This document shows positions 21,664-33,243 of a DNA stretch of 64,000 nt, one piece after another. The DNA is from Zygaena filipendulae (Eukaryota; Arthropoda; Insecta; Lepidoptera; Zygaenidae). Numbering within the stretch: the first letter of the stretch is position 1; every line of letters begins with the position of its first letter. The DNA lies in the NCBI GenBank assembly GCA_907165275.2, contig OU015655.1, positions 3,918,501 through 3,982,500 of the forward strand. Reading direction: 5' to 3'. The position numbers and the translations under genes were made by a program. The notes below the pieces were generated by a model. The model saw nothing but the letters and a program-made list of their open reading frames with translations. It had not been told where the DNA came from and ran no database searches.

Positions 21664-22100
21664 TCCTTATAAGTGGACATAGATAAGCAATAGTGTGTTA
21701 ACCCACACTGGAAAAATTTTGAGTAAATCGTGTTTTAAAAGTTTAGCGCCATTTTGTGTCAACATTTTTTGTGTTAAATATTTAGTTACATATTTAAGCA
21801 ATGTAATAAGGTAAACACATAATAAAAAAATGTTCCCCAACTCTCAATAAATCGTTCTGAATCAATAACTTAAGTTTGTGGGTTAACATGTTATTGTTTA
21901 TCTGCGTCCAAATGTGAAAGTGTGGATGTTTGGATGTTTGTTACTCAATCACGCAAAAACGGCTAAACGGATATGGATGAAATTTGGCATGCCCGTTGTC
22001 ATGAGTACAGAGCACAGAAAAGGACATAGGTTACTTTTTATCCCGGAATTCCCGGGGGAACTCCGAAATTACCTCGGGTAAAACCGCGGGGCACAGCTAG
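21664..22100 (+). mobile_element. Helitron (437 bp) inserted in a MITE
   Basis: Flanked by A (21663) and T (22101). It begins TCCTTATAAG and ends GGGGCACAGCTAG. Its body GTGAAAGTGTGGATG to GGTAAAACCGCGGGG is subfamily A. The first 20 bases are separated from the body by the TIR element at 21681-21903. Confidence 0.85.
21681..21903. mobile_element. TIR element nested in the Helitron
   Basis: Imperfect inverted termini AGATAAGCAATAGTGTGTTA and the complement TAACATGTTATTGTTTATCT bound about 220 bp of AT-rich DNA. It encodes nothing. Its superfamily and target duplication are undetermined. Confidence 0.6.
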
Positions 22101-22311
22101 TCAAAAAATAACGGCGATACATTTAGTTCAAATTCTGTATGACTATTACGTCACACCTAGATACTCCTTTAATACTTTAATGCGTTTTATCTACTTATGC
22201 ATTTTTTCAATAATTCGAAAAAGCAAAAAATACGTATCTTTTATTTTTTTTACTATTTGACTGACAGACTAAATAGAATTTTCATTTTTATCCCTTGTCA
22301 TCATGCCCATT

Positions 22312-23786
22312 GTATTTCAGACTGGTATTTTAGAGTGAAGGTCATGATATAAAATCATAATGCGCCATCTATGTATTTTTTCATTAAATGGTGACGCCAT
22401 CTGGTGGCACATCGTATTACGTCCGAAGAGAAGTTTCTGAAATGAATGAGAAGAATTCTGAAACGTTCAACTATCAGGCAAGAGAACCTTACAAATTGTA
22501 TAGATGTCGACACTAAGCAGTCGTGTGAAAACATACGTGTTTTGGAAACAACGGTGGAAAGTAACTAATCAAAGCTACCTATAAAATATAGGAACTTGAA
22601 TTTGAGAAAATATATAATAGTACGTAAGTATATAATTTATATTGAGTAATTTAAAATATCGGTAATTATTCTACAATTGTAATACAATTGTATTTGGTCA
22701 TATTATATTTATATACATAAGTACAATACAAGTTTACGTTCCCCATGGTTTACGCAATTGAACTTCGGAACCTCTTCTATCTCGCGGTAAAGTTATAGAT
22801 ATTGAAATTTAGTTTTGATAGCAAAAGTGTTTTCTGTATCTTCAACTTTTCTCTCATAAAATATTAAAAACTTTTGCTGATCGTAAATAACTATTTGTTT
22901 ACTGAACTGCCACGAGTGCAAAGCGCGTATCGGATTTAAATATTTCAACATTGTTTTACATACAGAGCCTTTCACCTATCCGTGTCACTTAATTTTATAC
23001 CTACATGTGTATGAATGCCTGTGCATAACGTATAGATACGTATATATTTGCGACTGCTTTATTTAAAGATCGATCCATTTTAGTCACTAAATAATTTCGT
23101 CAATGAATTTATCTTTCTTAGAGCATTGATATAATATCACAATCTTTTACATAATATTAAATGACAGTAAAGATTTCTATGGCACCCTTAACTGCAGTTG
23201 GTTTTAAATCGTCAAAATTCAAAAATTTACTATTTTCAAAATGTGCCCAAGCTCATAGCAAAGAGAAGAAGAGTAGGTAGGTACCTATAATATCTGAATT
23301 TATTGTACCTAACTGACTTTTTAATCTAAAACACTCATATACTAAGCAGTAAGCACTCTTTAAATCAGGCACCTTTGGACTAAACCGAAGTTATTACAGG
23401 CTGATATATTGGGAACAGTAGTAACTAGTACTATCTATACTACTGAAAGTATACAAAAGTTTCATTCGAAAATATTAAACTTGTTATGCTGCCAAGGTGG
23501 CTGATGTTATATTCCATTTTGTAATTTTCAAGCTTAAATATCGTATCTTTAAGAAAATATCCGATATATTTTTCATTTAGTTTAAAACTAATTACGTACC
23601 TATAGGTATTTAATACTAGCACAGTTTATATTTGGACATCTTGTATTTATAATGTGTGTGCAAATCTGTGCAGCCGTTAGGACTTGATTTGGAGACAGCA
23701 AAAATCCTTTAACATTTTTGTAATTACGATGATATTGTTCTCTTTACGGTTGAGGACAGTTATGTTAGTCTAATACCTAGACGCCC
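22312..23786. other. Unannotated AT-rich DNA
   Basis: No repeat family or gene was recognised on either strand. Confidence 0.35.
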
Positions 23787-24005
23787 ATGGCTGGCTTGCT
23801 CGTTCTTACCTATTGTAACGATGCGGTATCGCCGGCGCCTATTGATTCATTCGCAATCCGTATCCCATGCAGCCGACCCGCTTCCAAGCCAAGCTGCCTG
23901 CCATCTAACGGATGGTCTTTGTTCGCTAGCACAATACCTGGTCACAATCACGTCATCAGGCGGTCTTGTTTGTTGTGCGAACAAATTCAAACCTATTTGT
24001 TTTAA
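23787..24005 (+). CDS. 72-codon ORF with hydrophobic start (hypothetical)
   Basis: A true ATG in GCCCATGGCT starts MAGLLVLTYCNDAVSPAPI, which superficially resembles a short signal peptide. The frame continues with six more cysteines and stops at 24005. The same DNA on the minus strand holds the candidate exon ending at 23810, and the two are mutually exclusive as coding readings. The region is richer in GC than its neighbours, which lengthens frames by chance. I do not recognise either product. Confidence 0.15.
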   Translation: MAGLLVLTYCNDAVSPAPIDSFAIRIPCSRPASKPSCLPSNGWSLFASTIPGHNHVIRRSCLLCEQIQTYLF

Positions 24006-24010
24006 TTAAC
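23810..24010 (-). other. Candidate minus-strand exon with consensus donor
   Basis: The minus strand reads ACAATAG|GTAAGA at 23810, a good donor. One upstream frame is open for about 46 codons (containing DDVIVTRYCASEQRPSVRW) but stops about 35 nt before the donor. The exon would therefore be non-coding or carry a 3' stop. Together with the 19480-19575 exon it would form a 5' UTR exon followed by a first coding exon on the same strand. The exon start is not defined. Chance or a repeat remnant remains possible. Confidence 0.25.
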
Positions 24011-24399
24011 GCGTCACACAACACAAGGCGTTTAGAGTTCTTAATTTTAAGGCGATAGCGACGCCACTGGCTAAATAAAAAAGCATATTTATTCAATAAA
24101 AATAATCGTAATGTCATATTATCCATATTAAATTGTGAGCGTCCATGCAAAAAGATACCAGTAGTGAGGTATTGAGTTAAAGACTAGATTCGGTATCTAG
24201 AATAGTCAATTTATAGTATGGATTGGAAAAAATATTCAAAAACTAGCACATTTTTTTATCAGATATTTGAAGTTGAAGTTCTGAGAAAGCTTAATTTGAG
24301 AAAAAGCATTTTCCAAGTTTGAGTGACAAAAAAACACACTTCTACTGCTTGTTACATAGATTTTCATATATTATTATTGTAGAAGATTGACCATCAATA

Positions 24400-24793
24400 T
24401 CTATACTTATAATAAAACTGTAGAGAGGTCAATTCTGTACATTGAATATACATATATTCAAAATTAATATTTGAGGATAAATGGTGATCGATACTGATGC
24501 CAAAAATAGAATTACTAACTTGGGCAGGTTATAATAGGCTATATAACATAACGCTAAGACACATAGGAGCTGAGCAGTGACGATAAATTTGAAGCAAGTC
24601 GGATGAAAATGCGCTTTCGAGCTCTTATCCTCGCATACGTTTACTCAATCACGCAAAAACGGCTGAACAGATTTGGATGAAATTTGGCATGCACGTTGTC
24701 AGGGGTACAGAGAAGGACATAGGGTACTTTTTATCCCGGAATTCTTGCGGGAACTCCGAAATTACCGCGGGTGAAACCGCAGGGCACAGCTAG
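24400..24793 (+). mobile_element. Helitron subfamily C, full length (394 bp)
   Basis: Flanked by A and T. It starts TCTATACTTATAATAAAACT and contains ACATAACGCTAAGACACATA and GAGCTCTTATCCTCGCAT. It then joins the shared 3' half (AAAACGGCTGAACAGATTTG to GCAGGGCACAG) and ends CTAG. Other copies are at 40700 and 60057. Confidence 0.9.
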
Positions 24794-25390
24794 TTTAGTA
24801 ATAAAATAAATTAAAATAGCGGATTAGATGATAAAATCTTGTCAAAAAATCTTGTAATTCAATAAGTTCCGAAGTTCTCTCTAGATGCGTCAGCAGAATT
24901 ATAAAGAGTACCAACAATTACAATGGTTTGAGTTACAAATTGGAAAAAGTCATAGAAGGGTCAAATGGAAGGTCAAAGAAAATTGGTTCTGCATAAAACT
25001 GACGCGATGCCGGACACCTAATAGATAGCGTTCCACAAATGGTGAACTTTTATAACTTTCTCGTACAGCGTACCCTGCATACCTAACAAACTCCTAGACC
25101 ATAGCACTAGCTGTATTGCTTGTGCATATGAAATTATGCAAAATTTCCTCTATTCAATTCCAACTTTAGTAAATGTTGACTGACACGAGTTTCAGCAAAT
25201 TTTAAATCTCTTTTTTTTGTCATAGTGATTTACAAACACACTTATAATAAATAATAGGAATCTAAAAGCCTTGGACTTAGAGTATATTTAGGCAAATGAG
25301 AAAGTACAGTTTACAAGTTGTGTGTGTGTGTTAAAACATCTAAGTGGACCGGGTGGTCACCGTAATCTCACGTGTCTGTTTATATATCTG

Positions 25391-25480
25391 GAGGCCTACC
25401 ATTAACTTTTAAAATACCTGACATGTTCCGAGCAGTTCAATTAACGTGTCTTAAATTGACCTGCAAGAAATCGTACCATG
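25391..25480 (+). repeat. Dispersed repeat, copy 1 (AGGCCTACCATTAAC family)
   Basis: AGGCCTACCATTAAC at the left and TTGACCTGCAAGAAATCGTA then CCATG at the right match, in inverse orientation, the segment 27955-28030. Class unknown. Confidence 0.5.
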
Positions 25481-26070
25481 ATCATAGATTTGTTGACCTG
25501 TTTTTGGCATGCTAAGGGCTAAGAAGGGTCATATATCATTGTCTCTGAAAGGTTGAGCGAAAGAGACGGCGCTATACGAGTTTTGTATAGCTCTTTCTCC
25601 TTCTTATTTTGTTTGCGTTTTGGTGGCGTTCTGAAACTTAGCTATAAAACCGGTAAGTGTCCGGTTTTTTTTTGTATTGTTTAATTTATATATTTGCATC
25701 ACATTTTACCACTAAAAATTATATTTATGCTTTATCAGCCTTGGGAGATACTTTAGTGATGATATTATGATGAAGTAACATATTGACGGACTACATAGAT
25801 TTTGTGAATAATAAGCAAGGTTTAATTTGAAAGAAGAACAATGTTTCTGAACGTACTACATCAGATTTTTAAAAAGTAAGCTTTTATGTTTTGTAAACAA
25901 AAAACAAACTCAACTCTAACTCAATACTTATCTCAGAAGTTTTATTACTTTCAAGCTTCAGATTTTATTCGGGCATATCTTTATTTAAAAACTATGCGTT
26001 GGCTCTTCAAGTGGCTTTTATTACCAAAGTGGATTTCAAAACATAGTTCTTATTCATTCGAATTCGAATT

Positions 26071-27290
26071 ATGTCGTCTACACCTTGCCGTCGTGTTAGT
26101 AAGAAGTTACTTGGGAGTTTCTTAATAATAATCATAGAGATATGGCTATGGCTTTTGGAGAAGGTGCATCCAAGGACTGGAAAGGTTGGTCTGCGGTAAG
26201 TACCTAAGTGTTATTTATATAAATTACTAGGTGTTCTACACGCGGTAATTACGAAGTTCCCGCGGGAATTCCGGGTTCAATATACAACGAATTCAATAAC
26301 TTATGTTGCTCAGGGATAATGTAGCTTTGAAATGGTGTAAGAATTTTTGAAATCGGTTCAGTTGTTTTTGAGTTAAATCATAACAAACAAAAAATCAAAT
26401 CTTTCCTCTTTTTAATACTATTATAGATAAGAACAATACATATTATGTAACTACACCAACTGGTAGTTTTACAGGAAAATTATAGATAGGTATATTTGGG
26501 TAAATGAAAAACTTACTAAATAGGTATATTTTTTTAATCATTCACATAATACATTTAATTGATAACCACAACTGTCCTATGAAATTACATCTGAGTATTA
26601 AATAATGGATGTTTGTGCCTCCACTGAAGTGTAGCTTAAATTGGTGAGTTGCCGGCTGCGATTGAGCTTCTTGTAAGATTTCTTCAGTGTTAGATCTTGA
26701 ACAGATGCGTTGGCTCAATTGCAAATGTATTACATAAGCATTTACAATTGCAGCAGTCATTACTAGTTCATAATGTAAGACTGTGCACAAACAACTCCCT
26801 TAGCCCAATGATGATAAGTGTCATCATATATTTCCTTAGCTCATACCCAGAATCACCTAAAAAGATACAAAAATAACATTAACACCAGTTTTAAAGTAAA
26901 ATTGTATAAAGTTTTAAATATTTGATGATAATGAGTTATGATGTACCAAGAAGCCAAAAAGCCTCATTGTTATTTAGTTCTTCTGTGGGTCTTCAGTGGG
27001 TGATTATTCCAAATATATGATGATCCCCTAAAACTTGCAAACTTGCATCCACACTTATTATATCCATGAGACAATTACATATAATATATCTAATGAAAAT
27101 TACTCCTTTTTTTCTTTACAGATTGTCAACATCATGTGGAATTAGATATTGAAAAAGGACATGCACCTGCCCAGGATTTAGATATTGAATTAGAGATATT
27201 CATTTATACCTAATGCTAATTTTATAAATATTTAGTTACCTATAGTTTGAGTAATGTCTTTGGCAAAGAATAAAGAAACAGTGTCTGGAA
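26071..27290 (+). CDS. Candidate two-exon transcript with a short ORF
   Basis: Exon 1 ends at 26195 with GCG|GTAAGTAC. The acceptor is TTTTTTTCTTTACAG ending at 27121, a textbook pyrimidine tract. AATAAA follows at about 27270. From the ATG at 26071 the spliced frame gives about 51 residues: MSSTPCRRVSKKLLG, a hydrophobic FLIIIIEIWLWLL segment that could span a membrane, a basic VHPRTGKVGLR, then STSCGIRY and stop at 27150-27152. A second frame (MAMAFGEGASKDWKGWSA continuing IVNIMWN) is also open across the junction. The splice signals are more convincing than the protein. A non-coding RNA is a serious alternative. Not recognised. Confidence 0.4.
26227..26427 (-). mobile_element. Helitron subfamily D, full length, inside the candidate intron
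   Basis: Starts CTAGGTGTTCTACACGCGG after A and includes GTTCCCGCGGGAATTCCGGG, TAATGTAGCTTTGAAATGG and AATCGGTTCAGTTG. It ends TACTATTATAGA before T. It lies just after the donor at 26196. Confidence 0.85.
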
Positions 27291-27954
27291 AATGTATTTA
27301 CTTATTGTATTTATATACCTAGTTTACAATTTTTTATGTTCACTATGTTTAAGTTCGTCTTTATGTGTGTTATGCTACGAGGACTTAAATATTATTAAAA
27401 ACTATAAGAAACTAACCAAATTACATTCATTATGTTGCTTCCTACTCACCTTGATTTCAATAGAAAGATTGTGTTTTTGTTGACTCGATCATAAAACGTC
27501 TGAGCTCTTCACATAGTTTTATAACGTAAACTTAAAACTTTTGTGAGCCTATACCTTTTAATAAAATAATGAAATTCTTCAAAAGCAATAAGATCGATTT
27601 GATCTCTCAATTGCCTTCTCTAATCTTGCAGAGATTGTCTTAGTCCCGAGGGTGTCTTACTAGATAGTCATCTTCTAAAAACTCCAATATTTCGTATTCG
27701 TCCATTTTTCAATAATACACTAGGTTTTTCACAAAATATAGGTAATTTCAAGGTAATCCGGTCACAATAAGCTGCTTTCTTTCGCCTGTTGTTGGCCGGT
27801 TTATTTGACAGATCAGCTGGTCAATCGAGGAAAATGAAATGTCAAAAATCACGTCATGGTACGATTAGGCAGGTCAATTACAGGCCGCCCTTTATAATGG
27901 CCGCTGGCCGGATAGGTGACGTGTGGGCTGCAATTGGCTGGCCTGCAGAGGCCG

Positions 27955-28030
27955 TCATGGTACGAATTTGCAGGACAGTTCAATAAAACGCCTGAACTGC
28001 CCTGCTATAAGGCGTTAATGGTAGGCCTCC
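27955..28030 (-). repeat. Dispersed repeat, copy 2 (AGGCCTACCATTAAC family)
   Basis: CATGGTACGAATTTGCAGG to GTTAATGGTAGGCCT is the reverse of 25391-25480 with internal divergence. A further CATGGTACGA...GGCAGGTCAATT piece at 27857-27890 shows that a third, partial copy adjoins it. Confidence 0.5.
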
Positions 28031-28034
28031 TGAT

Positions 28035-29600
28035 CGCGGTCGCAATAGCATCCTCTCTTCTATTGCCCTGAAAATTATGCCTGACTGCAGGCTTCGATAT
28101 CTTCATATGTAATTTAGGTATTATGTTCATATGTAATCGTAATAGTTCCACGGATAATCCTGCTTTGTGAGAGTGTATGGTATTATGGATTTGCGTTGTG
28201 ACGTTCGTAATATCTACACTATCTGCAAAAGCCATCAGGGCTAGCTTTATTACTTTGTCGGGGCTCGGATGGTAGTATCACTCTGTATTCAGTGAAAATA
28301 TAGTCGTTAAATTATTATGTCTGATGTTATGTTCAAGCTGGATTTACGCCTTATATAATAGTGAGATCATTATAATGCGTACATTTTATGAGGAATGCTA
28401 ATCGGGTGGTGGACGATGACGCATTGAAACTTTTGGACAGTTTTTTCCTTGTCACGGCTGCGTTAATCCTTTAATTCGGATAAGTTTTTCGTAAAGATAT
28501 AGGTAGAGCTTGTGACTGCCTGTGTATTTTTATAAGGTGGTTAATCTATTTGCGCATTTACACGCCGATACAAACGTTTTTCTGTTACTATTTTATGAAA
28601 GTGACGCATTAGGTTAGTGTATGTTCTCTGCTTATCCACTCACTGATAGCATTAAATACATAATATAAGTTTTCCTTTGTGTAAATCGTCAAACCCATAT
28701 GACATACTGGTTATAGTACCTACCTACATGTATTTTCTTACTAACTTCTATGAAACTTTGAAGTGCTTTGTGATTAAGTAGTTTCACGTGCCTTTCCTGC
28801 CTAAGATTATTATTTCATAACAACTTCTAATTTAAACTCATGGAAATCTAGTTAATTCTATGTACTGTTTACTAATAACATATAGGTAGTAACTTATAAC
28901 TTACTCTTGGGTTTATCAATATGTACCACTGATAGGTAAACTACGTCTTTTTGTCGCTCATAGGATCGGAGAGGAAAATTTGATTCAATTGTATGGATGC
29001 TTTCTCAACTATCAAGAAATAAGACCGAAATGGATTTTATTTTCTAACTTTGATTGATACCCTTTACAAGTTATGGTTATTTTTATATCGCATAGAGCTT
29101 TATTAAGCGTACGTAACAAATAAATTAAGTCCTGTGGGGTTTGCATATGTTATATACATACGGTAAGTACTAAGTATTTGTTATGATTACGAACATCCGT
29201 CTACGGAAATTTCAACTAGAGCCATATTAGGTATTACTTTGAGCTAGATCGTCGTGTATCGTCAAAGATTCGGCGATGTGGACAAAATCGAGTTGAATAG
29301 ACGTGGAAATTGTAGCCTTTTGACAATCTAGCTAAGCCATCGGTTGTCGATATCTACAGCTATAAGACGACAATAGGTACCTACTACTACTTCAGGATTA
29401 GCACAGACTCCCAATTCGTCAACCCTAACAAGTACGAGTCTATACGCTAGCATGCCTTTGTTTTCCGATGTTTTTAAAAACAAAAAGTACAGCTTTTATC
29501 TACTCAACGAGTTCTATTCAAAGATTCCCCACTCGACTCGGTAGATAAAAAAAATCCTTAAAAATATTTTTTAACAATTTGTGTCATCAATATACGTATA
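28035..29600. other. Unannotated stretch
   Basis: Nothing convincing was found. One GGTAAGT lies at about 29161 without a coding frame. Confidence 0.35.
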
Positions 29601-29639
29601 CCTACATGTACAAATTTGAAGACTGCAGCTTTTACGGTT

Positions 29640-29735
29640 TAGCTACAAAACCCGTGTGACAGACGACGGACAGACGGACATTCGAGTGACAGCAATAGGG
29701 CTCCGTTTGGACCCTTCGGGTACGGCACCCTAAAA
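29640..29735. repeat. GGGCTCCGT...GGCACCCT dispersed repeat remnant
   Basis: GACAGACGACGGACAGACGG followed by GGGCTCCGTTTGGACCCTT and CGGGTACGGCACCCTAAAAA resembles a widespread arthropod repeat whose usual form is GGGTTCCGT...ACGGAACCC. The partner end upstream was not found. Confidence 0.5.
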
Positions 29736-29860
29736 AATATATTATTAGAAGAACCTATGACTTGAGTTGATATTGTCGAATAGTCAGTGACCAATGCTAT
29801 GCCTAATATAATAATTATTAATAATTAAAATGACATTTACTTTACTATTTTTATTAGACA

Positions 29861-30051
29861 CTAGCTGTGCCCCGCGGGTTCACCCGCGGTAATTTTGGAG
29901 TTACCGCGGGAATTCCGGGTTAAAAAGTACCCTATGTTCTTCTCTGTACCCCTGACAATGTGCATTCCAAATTTCATCCAAATTCGTTAAGCCGTTTTTG
30001 CGTGATTGAGTAACAAACATCCACACTTTCACATTTATAATATTAGTAGGA
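29861..30051 (-). mobile_element. Helitron subfamily A, full-length reference copy (191 bp)
   Basis: Flanked by A (29860) and T (30052). Reading the minus strand, it starts TCCTACTAATATTATAAATG and ends GCGGGGCACAGCTAG, with two GC hairpins (CCCGCGGT and CCGCGGGAATTCC types) near the 3' end. 5' TC, 3' CTAG, a subterminal hairpin, no TIR and A|T target are the Helitron hallmarks. It encodes no Rep/helicase and depends on one in trans. Confidence 0.92.
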
Positions 30052-30747
30052 TCTAGGATGACCAACATTTTTTTGTAATATCTCGAGTTTCAGATGGAAT
30101 TTCGAAAAAATCGAAACATGAGTATATATGTTAGACACTTAGCAATACAACAAAAAAAACCGCATTCAATTTGGTGTAGCAGTTTTTGCGTAGCTAAAAT
30201 ACAAACAGACAGACAAAAATTCTAAAAACGGTATTTTTGGCTTCTATAGTCTATCTATTATACTACTCCCCACTGTTTTGTTAGATAACTGCTATCTTTT
30301 CATTTAACATAATATACGTACAAAGTTATGTTCGTTAATTTGTCTATATTAAACAAGTATTGCTTATTGCCTATGAATCTGTTTGGATTAAACCTGACGC
30401 CCACCATAACTTTTCTCTGCACTGCTACACCCTTGAGACCATATCGTGTGTTGCAAACTATTCACAAGTAACCCATATTGTATTATATGTTTTGTAAAGT
30501 TTGTACCAATTTCACTCAAAATATGTATAATACCTATACGTCACGTTTAATATTGGTATGTAATATTATACCATAAAAGTTGTAGCTATTCATATCCCAC
30601 AAGTTATTTTCTGTACCTTTGTCGTAAGTATAGAACAAGTTACAAGCAAATAATACAGAATAAAAGAAGCGAAAGTCCGCTTCTCACCACTTCCATGCTA
30701 CCTCATAGACCGCGAAAGTTTCTTGCTAAATTTCGAGGAAAGTTTGT

Positions 30748-30768
30748 CACATGTAGAATCTACATGTG
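30748..30768. repeat. 21-nt palindrome
   Basis: CACATGTAGA and its complement around a single A. No flanking duplication. Confidence 0.8.
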
Positions 30769-30837
30769 ATACTGAACTGTGAGTTGTGACAAACAATTCA
30801 CTGACAGCTGACATAACTGTCAGCTGCGCTGTCCACC

Positions 30838-30885
30838 TTACACACACACACACGCACGCACGCACGCACGCACGCACGCACGTAC
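30838..30885. repeat. (CA)n(CACG)n microsatellite
   Basis: A CA run passes into tetranucleotide GCAC repeats. It creates overlapping spurious frames on both strands. Confidence 0.95.
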
Positions 30886-31388
30886 GTGTACGTAGTACAA
30901 GCCGGCTGTTTTTAATTGTGAGGAAGTACTTGAAACAGTCATACAAGGACAAGAGCGGAATAAGCGTCTTCCATTAATTGATAAATGTTGTCCACCGTTC
31001 AAGCGTTTTGATAAAAATACCGCAGATGGGGTATCGATCCGTGATTTACTTCAGCTCGTACGTTTTTAGGTACCTATACGTATACATTTTAATGCAAGTT
31101 CGCGAAACACGAAACGTTATGCTTATATACACGGACTTTTTAATGTAACCTTAACATTATCCATTCTACCGTTTATTACGTTGTAAAATTTACGATTCGA
31201 AATTTCGATTGGCCAAATAGTTGACTATCGTAAATTTAATTTCAGTGCATAATATTACTATGTATTAATAATTTTTTACGTTGATAGAATAAAAATGTAA
31301 TACACAAAATGTGTGACAGATATAACGAGTAGTGAGTGCATCGATAGCAAATACCTTTTAAGCAATTTTCTAATAGATTGCGCTCTGA

Positions 31389-31468
31389 AAAAGAATGCGC
31401 TCCTTGTGCTAGCGACATTGGATGTTGTTTCGACATCCAATGCGCTAACACAAGGAGCGCATTCTTTT
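31389..31468. ncRNA. 80-nt near-perfect hairpin
   Basis: Arms of about 36 nt, starting AAAAGAATGCGCTCCTTGTG on both strands, pair with one wobble and one bulged base around a loop of about 7 nt. There is no flanking direct repeat. It could be a miRNA or hairpin-RNA precursor, or a recent inverted duplication. It matches none of the conserved insect miRNA sequences I could recall and compare. The ncRNA label is therefore provisional. Confidence 0.3.
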
Positions 31469-31711
31469 AATTATTTATTTATAAACGTATATAAAGTGTG
31501 ATGTCAATGTATTCAGCCTATTCCTATGTAACTAAAGCGAAACTATACATTTTGAAATCTTTCATACCAATATACATGACGAAATTGTGTAGACTTTAGA
31601 ATGATGCATTTAGTTTTAGACAATACAACTGAATCTGCAGCTTTCCAGCATCATTGTGGAAGTAGGTATATTTAGTTGGCCATCTACATTGTAATAATTA
31701 TACGTACCTAC

Positions 31712-31790
31712 CTAGCTTTTCTCTCGGTTTCACCCACGTTGAGTTTGGATTCACTGTTACCAAGTCGAATTTTGAAGTTTTCTAAAATTT
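31712..31790 (-). mobile_element. Degraded Helitron 3' fragment
   Basis: TAGCTTTTCTCTCGGTTTCA and CCCACGTTGAG follow the Helitron 3' pattern. Confidence 0.4.
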
Positions 31791-32394
31791 GTATACCTAC
31801 TTATTTTTGAAGATTTGTTCAAGCATTTTTCACAAAGATTGGTTTGATAAATATCAGGATAACCTATTATTACTCGTTTTACCTGTTTTTTGTACCTTCT
31901 AAAAATATGTCCAAGCTATTTGATAGTAGGCACTAAATAATAAGGGTAATATTGCTTTGGGGACGATATTAATGAAAGGCAAAGATATAATATTATTTAT
32001 GGGTCGGGATCAACGTATTATCCTATGTACCTGTACATACTTCCACTGCTATAAATAAATCTAAATAGTAGATTTTCATGGTTCTCTTATAAGCAAAAGC
32101 GAGATTTTCCTTTACATTGACAATGTCGCCGTCCGTAGAATAATAAAACAAGTAAAGTCCTTAGGAAGGCAACGAGCATGTATGCGAAGGATTAAGGATG
32201 GTCTATTCTCAGTAGTTCCATTAACAGTTCAACTGATTGTACTGCTAATTGTATTTTTCAGTTTTTAAGAATGTGGTCGAGACGTAGAAGGTATATTTTG
32301 ATATTTATGCATCGTAGTAAAGATTTTTAACTATAATAGTTTTAAACTGATGGTCGCGGTTTGACCTACTTTAATATCTAAATTACCTCGCGAA

Positions 32395-32520
32395 CTCTTT
32401 GATAGGCTCTTTAAAAGGTGGAATTTTAACCCGGGACGAGCTATTTCTACCAAATTTGATTCAAATTTGTTCAGTAGATTTTGTGTGATGTCTGAATGAC
32501 ATACGGACAAAACTAAAATT
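32395..32520 (-). mobile_element. Degraded Helitron fragment
   Basis: Words similar to the subfamily D middle (AAATTTGTTCAGTAGATTTT) and a decayed hairpin region around AACCCGGGACGAGC. Weak similarity only. Confidence 0.3.
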
Positions 32521-33154
32521 GTCCGATCATGTCATGCATGATGAAATACGTACGTATCTGTATAGGTATATCTAAATAAATATATTGTCGGATATCTACA
32601 GATATATATCTGCTTTATATAATTTCCGGTTTCCTTCAGCAAGTTTTTGCCCGAATAAAATCATTCTACCGGAATAAGTATTATTGCAGAACATAATATT
32701 GCGTGTGCAAAATTTAAGGCAAATTTATTCAGTTATAAACATCTAAATCTTCTAATTTGTATTACTAGTTGGGATTGTTATACCTATATGTTTTTTTTTG
32801 TAACAGTGTTGTACATTTTATTGCGAAAATATAATAAAAGTCTTCATATAGATTGTTGTAACATTTGTTTTGTGGCCTTTAGCGTCAATTACAGTGACTC
32901 TTTCCCTCATAGCTGTTTCATAAAGTGTTTTGCTGGCGGCTTAGTATACCTATCTCAAAACCATTTTTGGATTTTTTTTTTTAATATTTCAGATTTAGTC
33001 AAAGTTTAACAAAGCAATTTACTAAAGCAGTTTACTGAATCGATCGTTTCAGCATCTATTTATTATATTCGAGGAAAAAAATAATCTGAACTGAAATTCA
33101 TCGAATTAAGTATTCATAAAGACTGCGGCAATTAAAATAAAATAATAAAAAGAG

Positions 33155-33243
33155 TATAATTATATGATTATAATTGAAATATTTACTATATGTATATATA
33201 AATATATATACTATATATTATATTTAATTATATAATTATATGG
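33155..33243. repeat. AT-rich low-complexity tract
   Basis: Almost pure A/T with TATA, TAAT and ATATA repeats. Confidence 0.9.

Larger units (their letters stand above)
21585..22311 (-). mobile_element. TIR MITE with CRE-like core, copy 2, split by a Helitron
   Basis: Left part 21585-21663 and right part 22101-22311 together make one copy of the family at 2136. Termini are AACGGGCATGATGACTA and TCATCATGCCCATT. The interruption falls inside the conserved GTAATCAAAAAATAACGG. The CRE octamers are degraded here. Confidence 0.85.

Noticed and set aside
30698..30977. Overlapping ORFs on both strands with Cys-Val and Thr-His runs
   Set aside because: Artefact of the CA/CACG microsatellite.
31242..31501. 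Paired ORFs on both strands sharing similar peptides
   Set aside because: They cover the 80-nt hairpin, so similar peptides appear because the DNA is palindromic.
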